NCBI RefSeq assembly: GCF_001640805.2
Contig: NC_066853.1
Location: 23,619,173-23,683,172, forward strand
Direction: 5' to 3'
Length of the DNA: 64,000 nucleotides
Source of the DNA: Lates calcarifer
Lineage: Eukaryota; Chordata; Actinopteri; Centropomidae
Part shown: positions 37,850-50,000 of the stretch, piece by piece
Position numbering within the stretch: the stretch's first letter is position 1
Layout: each line of letters begins with the position of its first letter
Notes under the pieces: generated by a model
Told to the model about the DNA's origin: nothing
What the model saw: the letters and a program-made list of their open reading frames with translations, nothing else
The model's database searches: none
Made by a program: the position numbers and the translations under genes

Positions 37850-40800
37850 CTCCTCTCTTCTCACCTCAGTGTTTAATTCCTCCAAGCTCTTTGGAGGTTT
37901 TTCTTTTTTGAATCAACTTCTGCTCCTTCATGCCGTCTGAAAAGTTTGGACCTCTGCGCATGTGTTTTTTTTTTTTTTCCTCTGACTAAAATGTAAATCA
38001 TCCGTCTTTGCCTTACTTGCAACATTTCAGCTCCTCTCCACCTGGTAACTGCTTTGTCCCCCTTCGATGTATCGACTCTATTTTCTTTGAAGGCGTCCAA
38101 ACAATCTTTTTTTATCAGAGTGAGAACGGGAGTAATGGACTTGTGACAGCAGTCCAGCTACTTACTCGTGGGTATGACGCTCACAGTTTTTGGTTTCCGC
38201 TCCGTCCCTACCTGTGAAAGTGACTCCAAAAGTGGATGCCACCACCAGGCAGACAGAATGACTGAGTCCAAAACTCTGACTTATCTTTGCATGTGTTTTG
38301 CAAGTGCTGAAATAGATGGGCTGACCAGGTCTTGAGCACGGTTTGTAATCTCAGCTGTTCTGTATAACCCCCCGCCCATCTACCCCCGGCATCTCTCATG
38401 GGAGGGCAGGTTGACACTGCATCCTGGGATCTGCCCTTACCTTCCTCCTCCCTCCCCCTCCTTTGCAAGAGACAAAATAGCATCCTTTTGGGCATGGCTT
38501 GCTGAGTATGCCAAACTATTTAACCCTGTCACTACCAATTATGAGCAAATGCTGGAATGTCTACAAAGTGACAGGACATAGTATGTATTTTAAAATAACA
38601 AAGTTTAAAAAAAGATTTGTCACAAATGATATGATAGAAATGATATGCTTTTATTGTACTAGTTTTCTATCACTCAAACATGTTGTTGTTCACATTATTC
38701 CAAACATCATTATGATGGACATCTGTCATAATGATCAACTATAGCTACTGGATACTTTTGGGGCTCTGTGGATTCCTGCATGGAAGACACAAGAACTTTG
38801 GTTGTCTTAAAAAAATTACACAGCAGCAGCGATGACAACAAACACAAACAGAATGTTCCTGAAGTGACCCTTCCACGCTAGGTGTTTGGCAGGAAGCAGC
38901 GCGGGTTGAAAAGACAGAAAACATTTTTCTGTGAAGAGATGAGTTGCATTGGAGATTTTCTATATTTTTGTATGCGTTGTCTTGCTTTTATCTCTTTGCC
39001 TATGCGGCGTGGCAGTGTATGTGGTTTTTTGCACGAAGCTAACGTGGCTGTAGATTTCTCCTTTTCTTCGTTATCACTGTGTGATATAGTCTACTGGGAA
39101 AAAAATAACAAAACAAATGTGAACAAAAAGTTTTTATTTTATTTTTTATTTCAAAAGAGGATACTGTGATACGGTTTGTTATTGCCATTTGTCATGATCC
39201 TCATGAAGAACTTTTGTGTTTCTTTTGTAAAAATGCTCTTTCTTTCCTCTCATACTGACTCCTGAAAAGCTTTGCCTTTTATTCTATACTTTCCCTTTTT
39301 TCTATGACGTTTGCAAAAGGGCATGTTTATGTGACACATGCAGAAACTTCCATCTCCATGGTGATGTGAGGAGCTCTGTTGAGGTTCTCCCAGAGGGACT
39401 GTCATTCATACAACTCAGGAAATCCCATTGGACCAGAGCATAAATGCATCCTGCCCGCACGCATAACTTCACTTGATCCTCCGTGTGTGTGGACTTTTTT
39501 GTGTGTTTGCGAGTGAGAAAGCCTGGTGTGTGTAGTTATTTTCTACAAATAATTAAAGCACAGATTCAGTCCCCTCATCCTTCTTTTATGTCGTTTGACT
39601 GTTTAGAAAAGCCTCAATGTGCGAGTCTGTATGTTTGACATTTTGTGTGAGTGTGTGTTTGTGATAATGTGTGTGTGGCTGTATTGTATGATGTCAGCAA
39701 GCTCCTCAAGCTTGCACTGTATATCCATTCCAGAACCCCTCCAACGCAGCGATTCCCTTTAAAACAGTGTCTGGTGTAGCTGAACTCTCGTTGGAGGTTG
39801 GACTCTTAATGGTACTGAAGATAAGAAATAGCGTACAGTACCTACAGAGTTGGAGAATTTGGAGACAAGTAAGCGATGACATAGCTAAATCAGCTGACAG
39901 GAGAACTGAAAAGACAGTGACAACTCAGGGGGAACCATTGAAGCTGTGCCTTTCATTCATCACCTTCGAGTTGTACCATCATCATCATCATCATCACATC
40001 CTCCATTCTGTCACTCAGGCCATGGCTTGGCTTCCTTTCCCTTCTCTCTTTTTAAAATGAGCAGGAGCAGAGTGAAACACTACTACCTTCATTTGGACAG
40101 GGCCACTAAATATCCTGTTGCATCTCCTGTGTGTAGTCACCCGCTGTAGCTGGAGGTTACAGTGGGCCTGTTTGCGTCATTGTCCTTTTGGTTGACATTA
40201 AAAGCTGGGCGATGCTGGCAAGGCGAGGTTGCGCTTTTGTCCGGGCGCGGTGACGCGAGCGCAGTATTGTTCATTCCTCCCCCTCTGTTTATCAGCTCAC
40301 TCTGTCCACCACTGTGCATTTGCTCAGTCCATCTCTCTGAGTGTCCCCATCCTCTCCCCGGGAAGTGTGTGTGAGACTGTGACTGTGTGTATGTGTGTAT
40401 GAGAGAGAGAGAGAGAGAGAAGACGGGCACCTTGGTGTGATGCATTTTTCATTCACCCAGTTCTCTCTGTGTGAGTTCTCTCTCACACACCCATGAGTGT
40501 GTTTTTCTGATTATACTTGTGAGGACCATAATCTATTCATTCATTCAGTCTAACCTTTACCTTAACCCCATCCTAAATCTATTACTAATCCCTTTGTAGA
40601 AGTGGCTCTGTGGTGAATCTGTGTATCCCTGTGAGAACATTTTGTCCTCATTAGAATAGGAACAGAAGATTTCCTGCTGACACACACACAGACAGCCTGA
40701 TGAATGCCTCTCCTCTCCATCCGTCTGTCTCTGTCCTGTCATTTCCTGCCTCCTCGTCCTCCTTGCCATCCTCTCCTCTCCTCCCACCCCTCTTTGTCTC

Positions 40801-42230
40801 TGTCCTTTCCTCCCCCCTCTCACTCTCACCCCCCTTCCTCTCTTTCTTTCCCTCCACCTATCCCCACAGGGGGCTCATTACGTAACTAAGAGGACATCTG
40901 AGTGCTACCTTTGCCGACAGGCAATTAGCCCGTGATTATAAAACCGCCTGATGAACAGGAGATGCGTATCTCTCTCCTGTCTGTCTTTATTTTTTCCTCC
41001 TGTCTTTTTCCCCTTCACTCCATCTACACCCTCCCTTCCAGTTCTCTCAGCCCCCCTCCTTTCTGCCACAAGCTTTTTGTAAGTGACATCTTTTGAGGTT
41101 AGCTGTCCCAGAAAACTCCTCGCAGTTTGTGGAAAGCGATGGGCGATGGAGGGAAGTGTTGCTTGCTCACCCCTCTGTTTGGAAGTGATATATATATATA
41201 TATATAATATTTTGTAGCCCAGTAACAGAAGCGCCACCCCGCTGTCCTTGAGCCAGACAGATGTCTTTAGAGGGAAACATGTTCCTTTTCTGTGTGAGTG
41301 TGTGTGTCTCTGGGCAGTGTGTTTTAGTTTGTTGCTTCGGGCAAGCGCTGACATTGGATACTTATCAGAGAGAAGTGCTCCAGATTCTGTGTGTATGTGT
41401 GTGTGTCACTGTGTGATAGTGGCGGAAGAACCCAGTGCTATAAAAAGACATCAAAACATCTGTCGGACAGTGTCGAGGCAGGAGGGCGCATGAATATTCA
41501 GTTGGTGGTGGTGCCCCTGTCACCCTATACCCTACTTTCCATTTTAGAACAAAGCTGAAGGGCCCAGGGACCACTCTCACCACACCACCAGATCCCCAGC
41601 GGTGAATATTAGGACAAAACCTGCAAACAAAACTGAGACTGAGAGTGTGAAAACTGCTGTAGGAACTGCATATAGAGAACATAATCCTCACAGAGAGAGA
41701 TGGTCTGTGTTTAACCCACATTAGCCTCCACAGTCATAATTACAACATCCCACAATCCTCGGGGGGTTTGGGTGCACACAGTGACACCGGGCACACGCAC
41801 ACACTTTCTCTTTCACAAAACTGAAAGAGACTTACAGTACAGAAAGCATGTGAGAGTTCAGAGAGCAAAGCCATACAGTTCACCCAACAGAGACAAAGAC
41901 ACTATGAACAAACAGGGTATGAGGAAAACAGATGACCCAAAATGAATGTACTGTCCCATCCACATCCTGAGTGGGCTGTGTATCACCATTAGCATCAGTC
42001 AAACACACACTCGACCTTCTCTCGTCCCTCTGAAATCTCAATCCTGTCTTTCTTGTTTTTCCTCTTTTTTCCTTTCTGATACTTTTCTTCCTCTTTTGGC
42101 TGAATGTAATTATTTGAATATTGCCACCTTGGATTTGAAAAATGAATCTTTGTTTGCTGCATCTGATATGATTTGGAGTTAATAAAAATATTGATAAAAT
42201 TAATAAAACATTGTTATTGTTCTTTGCAAA
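37850..42230 (+). other. Candidate long 3' UTR of fam131a
   Basis: No coding exon follows the stop. An ATTAAA-like site lies near 39551-39557. A better 3' end is at 42181-42207, with AATAAA twice followed by a GT-rich stretch. If the latter is used, the UTR is about 4.4 kb. Contains CAT repeats near 39979-39996, GA near 40401-40420 and TA repeats at 41188-41206. Confidence 0.4.
42181..42207 (+). terminator. Candidate polyadenylation signals (AATAAA at 42181 and 42202)
   Basis: Two AATAAA hexamers 21 bases apart, followed by ttgttattgttctttg, a plausible GU-rich downstream element. They may end the fam131a transcript. Confidence 0.4.
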
Positions 42231-42955
42231 AAAAAATGTGATGTGGTTATTTTTTATGTTATATGAGCCGTAGGTAAAGACAGATGAGAGCAGAGGTGTA
42301 GAAATCTCTATTAATCTCACTAGGTTCCATACAGAGCCACAGTATTTTATGGCTCTGATTAGATAATGAACTATCACATTCACCTCTTTCAACAACCATT
42401 TACTACTGGACATTCACTGTGGCATACACACCATAAAGCCTGCTGCAATTAGCCCTCTGACATGACGACATCGTCATTATTAAGTTATTATCAGGGCAGA
42501 GGCCAGCAGTCAGAGAGAAACCAAAGAGTCGAGCTGGTCTTGGTAATTCTGCAGCAGTAAGTATTTCATTTTTCCATGACATCATGGGTCCCTGGGGAGC
42601 TCGCTAATCCATTTGGTGGACTGGGAGGGAGAAGGGAGGGGGATATCAGAGCAGAGGACCTGATGGATTTCATTCTATGTATGATCATCTGGGTTTTTAG
42701 ACAAGTAGACCGCATATATACATAAGTCTGGTGTGTTGAAATGTAAATAAGATGCTTCATGAGGTTTCTAAAAATGTGAACATGCAAGGCTCTATCTGAC
42801 ACACCAATTGGAAAAAAAAAAAGATTCTGTTGTGTTGTGTTTTGAGACATGTAACTGTACCAAATGACTCATATAACCTTTTCATCTCTTCTGCCGCCTC
42901 AGTAGATAAGGTGGGGTTAAGCTTAGGCAATAAAAAACTAGATTTTTTGGGAGGT

Positions 42956-43026
42956 AGCTGGGAGGCTCCAACCCCCCGTGACCCTTAATGGATAAGCGGT
43001 ATAGACAATGGATGGATGGGTGGATG
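42956..43026 (-). mobile_element. 3' tail of a non-LTR retrotransposon (GGAT tail), copy 1
   Basis: Reads gacccttaatggataagcgg then atggatggatggg. Its reverse complement matches 49180-49230 (tctataccacttatccataa). The tetranucleotide tail is typical of RTE/Rex3-like fish elements; the exact family is not certain. Confidence 0.6.
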
Positions 43027-43260
43027 TTTTGGGAAGTAGTCTTTCTTGACAAAAGATGGATGAAAAGATTGATAACAGTGCAACATTCGTTGTTTTCTCC
43101 AGCCGCCAGTCCTTATGCTAAGCTAGGCTAATCACTTCCTGCCTTTAGCTTCATATGTAACACAAAGACATGAGCCTGTTATTGATCTTCTCAAATTACT
43201 TTCAGAAAAAATGTGATAAAGCATATTTGACTTTATTTTTGAACTACCAACCAATATTCT
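43027..43260. mobile_element. Teleost interspersed repeat fragment, copy 3
   Basis: Begins ttttgggaagtagtctttcttgac and contains ccagtccttatgctaagcta, which fits the family seen at 13706, 15125 and 62941. It directly abuts the retrotransposon tail, so one probably inserted into the other. Confidence 0.5.
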
Positions 43261-43321
43261 GGTTGGTAGTGTTGGTTGGTACTTTGATCATGCATCTAAG
43301 CCATTATGTATACATATATGT

Positions 43322-43345
43322 ATGTGTGTGTGTGTGTGTGTGTGT
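43322..43345. repeat. (TG)n microsatellite
   Basis: About twelve TG units. Confidence 0.9.
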
Positions 43346-44689
43346 TTCTCAGGGGCTAAAACACCACCATCCAACAGAGCCTCGTGTTCATAGAAGAAAG
43401 AAATGAGCATGAGATCTACAGGAAGGTTTCGATCAGAATGACCTGCAGCATATGACCGTGACATCAGGAGTTACCAGGATGTGGCTGTGGAATCAAGGTG
43501 GAATTGTCACCTTCAAGAATGCCTCCCTTGTCCATGAGCCTTGTTAGTAGGTGAAGTATTGTCATGACCCATACATGACTTTGCAGACAAAAGACTTTTA
43601 AAGAACACTATCTAAATGCTCCATCAGGCCACCTCGATCATGGGTCATGAATGATAGAGTGTACCAGTGAACATACAAACCATACTAAAAGGTAAGGCCA
43701 GCACATAAGTTGGCAACAAATTCTGAATCCTCTGTGAACCAGCCATCTTCACAGAATCAAACTCTTCTTGTTGCTGCTTTATTTTGTGATCTTGACTCAG
43801 AATTACAAGAAAAGGGGAATTCAGTTGCTCTCATTTACAGTACCCTCTAATTCTCTCAATCCTTTTTATATTTTCTCTCCACCTTCAACTTGTCTTTTCT
43901 TCTGATTATCTTTTGTCTTATGAGCTACCTGGCAGCCAGGCTCTCTCTGAGACTAGAGACACTGCATCTATCATAATATAATGTCATGTATCCATTACAT
44001 TTCTAAAAACACAGAAAACATCTTTCTTACACAGAAAGATAATTCAGACGTGACAGGAATCAGCACATTTATGTCTCAGATTTAATGTTGCAATAAAAGG
44101 CTTCTCAGTACTGAGCACAAAATGTTGTGTTTAATGATTTTATGTCACATAATGTCAGCCTACAGCGTTGAAAAAATAATGTGGATAATTCTGTCCTTTT
44201 CTGCATCCTTGTAGTTTTAAGAATTTTTTATTACTACAGAAAAATACAGTCAGTATTGGCATCAGGACCAAGGGAAAAAAAATGACACACACAAAAAGAC
44301 TTAATTTTTCTTTGTGGGGCCAATCTCATCTTGTCGTCTGTGGAAACAGGGTGGAACCACATGTGATTTTCCTAGTCCAGGCAACCATGAAAAGATCAGA
44401 TCTCTACCACAGAGTGAAAAATCTGATTTTAAGGCTTGGGTTTGAATGGCTGCTGCACAGGCTGTGAACTGAACATAACTAGCAGTATTTGGGTCAAGAC
44501 TAAATCCTCGTGTTGTTTTTATTTCTGGTGTCTGTGACTGCTCGAATCCAAAATACTATCGAATGCATCTCGATCCTAACACCTTCAGTCACTTTCTCTT
44601 GAGTGACGTTTTCGACCAGGAAAGCTTGGTGTCAGTTGGATGTCAGGAGGACGTCAGGTACCATCCAACTTTCTAATCCTGAACCACAG

Positions 44690-45260
44690 CGTTCTTCAGG
44701 TGGCTAGTTAGTGGTGATGGCCAGTCACTGCCCATCTTCTTCTGGCTTTCAGCTCAATTCCTCTTGCCTGTTCCAGAGCCAACCAGGGGCTCTCTCTGCC
44801 TCCTCCCCCCAGCTTACAAGCAGCTTCCTCTCCCTCCCTGTTATTCCCAGAGCTGTGAGCACCTTCCAGACACACTGTGCTGGGAAACCCCTGCAGTCGA
44901 CCTCAACTGAAAATAGCCAGGTCTGCCACCGTTTGTCCCTGCATTGTTGGACCAGCTCTTGGTACTTGGTGGCCTTCCTCTCTTAGATCTCTTCACATCC
45001 ATCTTCCCACAGGACTATCAGTTCAATCAGGACGATCCTCTTCGCCTCGTCAGACCTCATGACCATGTCAGGCCTCAGGAATAATTGGATGATCTGGGGA
45101 AAATGTGGTTTTATTCCCCATATCCAACCACATCTCCTCAAACTGTGCCAGCTGCAGTAGGCTCTTCTTGGAAGAGGGTGGCTTCTCCCCCTCTGAACTG
45201 GATGGATGGGGCTGGTCTCACATGGTTCTGACACTTTTTCCACAATTAGGGCAAAATGAC
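44690..45260 (-). pseudogene. Degenerate retrotransposon ORF fragment (RPDxV...ELxVLWED type)
   Basis: On the minus strand the frame reads LRPDMVMRSDEAKRIVLIEL, then WEDGCEE. After one in-frame TAA it continues ERKATKYQELVQQCRD, VEVDCRGFPAQCVWKVLTAL and GITGRERK to about 44750. The RPD...ELxVxWE and E-RK-KY-L pattern recurs in many fish and invertebrate retroelement proteins and looks like a PD-(D/E)XK endonuclease region. The stop codon shows it is dead. Family assignment is tentative. Confidence 0.6.
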
Positions 45261-46429
45261 TGCAAATGGTTGCCACCATAGCAGTTATACATTCTAAATA
45301 CATTCAATATTAACACTAATATAATCTATCTAAATAAATAAGGAGTTATACTGATTGCATCTGGTTTCAATTACTATGGCATACATATATACATGACAGA
45401 GACAAAAATACTAAATAAAGTTCTGTTGACATTATTCTACTCTCTTTGGCTGCTCCGAGCTGCTTTTGCCTCATCACCATCAGGTCATAGTTCCCCCTCT
45501 TCTGAATTCAGCCACGGTGCACCTACTAAAGATAAAACCATCTGTTAGAGGTCAGAAGAGAGTCTGAGGCTCTAGAGACTACAATGTGCTGCCCAGAGAA
45601 TAAAACGACTCCCAGTGGAGCTACTGGACCTCTGGCAGGGGAGCTGAATGAACTCCTCTGCTGCTGACTGTGAAGAGTTGAAGGAGACAGCTGAGTCTCT
45701 ACATTTTAAGACTGTATATATTTTCTATTATCATGGACTTTTTTCAAGTCATACCATATATTGAGAATATTTTTAACTATGTTTTGAAAAGCCCTTTAAA
45801 ATATGCTGTAAAAGATTTATTGATGCATAATATATTATACAAGGACAGGTACAAGTCTTTCACCTGAGAGCAAATGTTGATGTATGCTGCTTGTATTAAC
45901 TGGATTGTTTCAGCTTTATAGCTCACACATGAAGTGTGTGACTGAAGCTTCATTAATCTGAAGGGCAAAATGTCATGCTGCTGAACGTCATTTTTCACAT
46001 CCTTGAATGAAAAACACATACACGCACACATACCATAAAAGCATTAATATGACAGTCTTGAATGTCATCAATGACATGCGGTAGGGTTTGGAGGACACTA
46101 CAATTAAAGCTTTTAAAGCAGGAATGTAAAGGTCAGCTGGGGCAGCATTTATGTTTTTTGCGGAGTAAAACAGTGTTTCATTTTTGTGATTTTGGCCTCG
46201 AATCTGCTCTCCCTGGAAGCTCTCTACATTTCAGTTTTTAACTGTAGAGTGTATCTGTTATTCCATTAGCAGGTAAGCAGAACTTAAATGGCCGATTTTC
46301 TCTTGCATTATTGATAAAGTGTTCACATTGTGTGCAGTCTAACGGACGACCTGACCACTATACCACTTTGCTATTTCTGACCACATGCCAGTAGCATCTC
46401 AAAGAGGCCCCCTTCAGCCTTATCTCTGC

Positions 46430-46460
<31 letters not shown>

Positions 46461-46528
46461 AAGAGGGGGGTCTTCAGTCCTTATCAGTTTGTCCGTTACA
46501 TTCTTGGCTCCAGTGGTTGGACAAACTG

Positions 46529-46538
46529 CCATTTATGG
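46529..46538 (+). promoter_or_regulatory. Perfect CArG box (CCATTTATGG)
   Basis: Matches the serum response factor consensus CC(A/T)6GG exactly. It lies 65 bases upstream of a TATA box and 281 bases before the start codon of the HSPB7-like gene, a position typical of muscle promoters. Confidence 0.6.
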
Positions 46539-46602
46539 CTAAAGTAAGAACACAATATAGAGCCCATGCTGTGCTCTACTGACCCACAATGCATCAGGAC
46601 TT

Positions 46603-46609
46603 TATATAA
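46603..46609 (+). promoter_or_regulatory. TATA box of the HSPB7-like gene
   Basis: TATATAA in the context ggactttatataaacccc. It predicts transcription from about 46635 and a 5' UTR of about 185 nt, unspliced, to the ATG at 46819. Confidence 0.6.
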
Positions 46610-46818
46610 ACCCCTTCTACAAAGACCCCTGGACAGTGAGTGAGAGGTTAATAGCTTTGGGTAACCAACTTCTTTGAGTCTGTTTTGTCAGTTTTTATTC
46701 TTTGGAGGCTTAACATTTGAGAAAAGGTCTTATTTTCTGAGGGTTGCTTACATAGAGAGTAGGAGTGTGTTTTCAAACTGTGTGTTCAGGTGTAAAAGGA
46801 TACTACATATCCTCCGCT

Positions 46819-47065
46819 ATGGCATCTCTGACATCCTCCAGCCGCAGATCCTCCTCATCCTATCGCTCATCATCACGTTACAGCACCTCCAGCTCCTACC
46901 GGTCAGAGGGCTCACTGGGTGGATCGTCCGATTGTCTGGACCATCTGTTTGAGCCGTTTCTTGACTCTGCTGATCATTCCAGTCTGTTTGGAGAAGAGGG
47001 CCCTGGGGGACCCACCTGTTTGGTCCCTTTCAGCAGACAGACCAGATCCACCTATGGACACACTG
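46819..47065 (+). CDS. HSPB7-like exon 1: Ser/Arg-rich N-terminus
   Basis: Starts ATGGCATCT, with G at +4 but a pyrimidine at -3. Encodes MASLTSSSRRSSSSYRSSSR and DHLFEPFLDSADHSSLFGEE, ends TYGHT in phase 1. Donor gtaagg. Confidence 0.9.
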
Positions 47066-50000
47066 GTAAGGGACTGACTGTTCACTAAGCCCCATCTCCA
47101 TTAGTTACTGCTGCTGTGCCACAGGCAGTTTTCAATGATAACAGGCACAAATTTACTGCTCATAATTAATTTTTAGACCAACGTGTCCTACATTTCAGAT
47201 AGATGTAGACACAATTGGATGTCTAGCTAATGACCATCCATTTTGCTGAAATCACAACTACTGGCAGATTTGATTAGCTACCCATGCAGCTAATTACATG
47301 TAAGCTACTATTAGGCCAGCTCCAGCTCACTTCATAATGTTTCCAGTTGCTTTCAAAGCCGTTCCCAGCTTGTTGAAAAATGCACTTGATAGCTACATAC
47401 ACATTAATGTTGTGCTAAAAGAAAGGTAAAAAGCTAGCTTTATGCTAAGCAGTAGTGCAAAGCAGTAGTGCTAAGATATGGCTATGGACAGTCACTGTGT
47501 GGGGGCGGGGTTTAGCAAACAGTCAGTTATCAGGGACAAATGACTAATGACAGGGTCACAAATCAAGACTGATGAATGTCATTTATCTTTTGTTATTATA
47601 ATGTGAAAAAGTCAGCTTATCATGTTTCACATTAACAGTTTTGGGGCAGTTGAGGTATCAGTGCTTTGCTCATGGGCACCTTGGCAGCAGGTACAGCGCA
47701 GAGTCTATCTCATTCATTTTCTCCATCAGCAGGAAAGAGGCATTAGTATCTCACATTACAGTGGTGGGTTGATTGAAAGAAAAGCACCACAGAGAAGAAA
47801 ACGACCCGAGGCTGAGAGAGAGTAATGAACCAGAGCCATAAGAGCTTCTGTGTACTGTGAGAAAAGGAGCCTGGATGACTCCAGACATCGTCTACTGGGC
47901 CACATAAAAAACTAATAGCAGGAGGAGAAAAAAGAAAAGGTGGTGCGCTGATATAAAAAACAGAAGCTTCTATAGACCTAATATGAAGTGTTAAAACATT
48001 TCTGCTACAGCACAAGGCAGTAACGACCATAATAAAAAAAGGTTTATCATTGGTGTGACACTACAGGCAGATTAAGGTATAATCAATATTCAGGCTTAAA
48101 ATTTGATTTCACTGACCCATTTGAAATATCTAAGTACATCAGCTCGGTATAAAATGACATGAGAAGTGATGATGGCTCTCAAAATTTTGACAAAATGTCA
48201 AATAAAATAAAAAAGAACACCCAAAAGTGTTTGATCATCCGATTCTCTTCTTTAGTGAAATATTTGCATTTTTGAAACAAATTTACAGTCCAAACAGTCT
48301 GTTGCTTTTAATGACCTTTGTGTTGTAGTCTGAGCATGAAATACAAAACACTGCAAAAAACTGAGCAGTGGTGTTCAGCTTGATTATATGGAGCCCCAGA
48401 CGGTTCAATATTAGATGAATAAATAAGACATTATGAAATACATAAATTACATTAATTAGCTATGTGTGTAGTTTCTGCAGTGAAATAATATTCCCACAAT
48501 TGCACTGATTGTATTCTTATTATCATACTGCTGTATGTATGAGCTTTGATGTTCAACCAACCATCTAAACATTCTGACACTGCTCTAGATGTTTTCTCAA
48601 ACTTCCATGTCCTGCAATGTGTTTTTCCTCTGCAGCTCCTGTGGGTGGCGCTGTGACAGGCCGTCAGAGCAGCGCAGGCGGCAGGGTACATTGTCTAGGA
48701 GACAGCTACTATATGTCTGCGGACGTCAGCCAGTTTGAGCCACATGACATAGTAGTGATGGCCTACAAACATCATGTCGTCATTCACGCCCAAAAGGTGT
48801 GTGAGAAAAAATTAGCAGAGGTGTTCTTTTGTTCTTATTAGAGTGTGAAGGAACTAGCAGAGCATATGTGAACATGATTCAAGTGTGTATTCACGCATAC
48901 ATGCACACATACACACATACACACATACACAGTCACACCACAATTAGCACATTCATATATGACTGGGAATGAATCAGATGTTAGGATGAATTTACTCATG
49001 TCTGCTGTTTGACTGACTCAGTTTTGAGGTCACTCAGTTGCATTCAGAAGCTTGGACTGATCTGCAGCTTTAACTCACCATCTTTAGATGCGACTCTTTT
49101 CATTTCAGATGAATTCCAGATGTTAATCAGAGTGGAAGCTTAATGCTATTATTATACCTATACTTCATCCGTCCATCCATCCATCCATTATCTATACCAC
49201 TTATCCATAAGGGTTGAGAGGGAGCTAGAGCCTATCCCTGCTGTCATTGGGTGAGAGGCAGGGTACACCCTGTACAGATCACCAGTCCATCGCATGGGCA
49301 ACATATACAGACAAACAACCATTCACACTCACATTCACAGCTACAGGCAATTTAGAGTCACCAATTAACCTGCTTGTCTTTGGACTGTGGGAGGCAGCCA
49401 GAGTACCTGGAGAGAACCCACGCAGGCACAGGCAGGACATACTTAAACTTCATCAATTATACTATTTCCAAGATACTACAAACAATATTAATAGAGCAAT
49501 CAGAAAAAATACATTAAAAAAAAATAAAAATTACAATTATTATTATTGTAGCATCCCTCTGCCTGGAGACCAAACCCAAAAAGGGTTCTTAAGAAAAAAA
49601 TGTGAGATTACCCAATGATGAAAGGACTAAGACTGTTAGATATGACTGCAGATATGAATGAAACATGGATTTTCTCATAAATAACAAGTGGACTATTGAA
49701 TCATTAAATCAATCATCCATTAAACATATTACTGACAAACTGCAACATACCCATCCATGGCAGAGTCAGACATGTTCTGTGAATTGATCTGTAGTGAAGC
49801 TGCAGCTTGTTTGACGTTCATCATGTTTAAAAGGTGAGAGAGTGGGAGAGCAGGGAGGGAGAGCTTCGGCTGTGGTGGAGGAAGATCATTTTAACAGGGG
49901 TCAGCAGATAAATTGGCAAAAGTCCACCATCGTTCAGTTCGCCTTAAAGGCCGGTAACAGCAAAAAAACGTCTTCAGAGAGAACTAGTCAGTGTTCATTT

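Larger units (their letters stand above)
42231..46500. other. Spacer between fam131a and the HSPB7-like gene
   Basis: Apart from the retroelement and repeat pieces listed, and a GT repeat at 46431-46457, no gene is recognised. Confidence 0.6.

Noticed and set aside
40557..40885. Overlapping ORFs on both strands in a CT/GA-rich stretch
   Set aside because: Low-complexity pyrimidine/purine DNA gives open frames on both strands. No protein family recognised.
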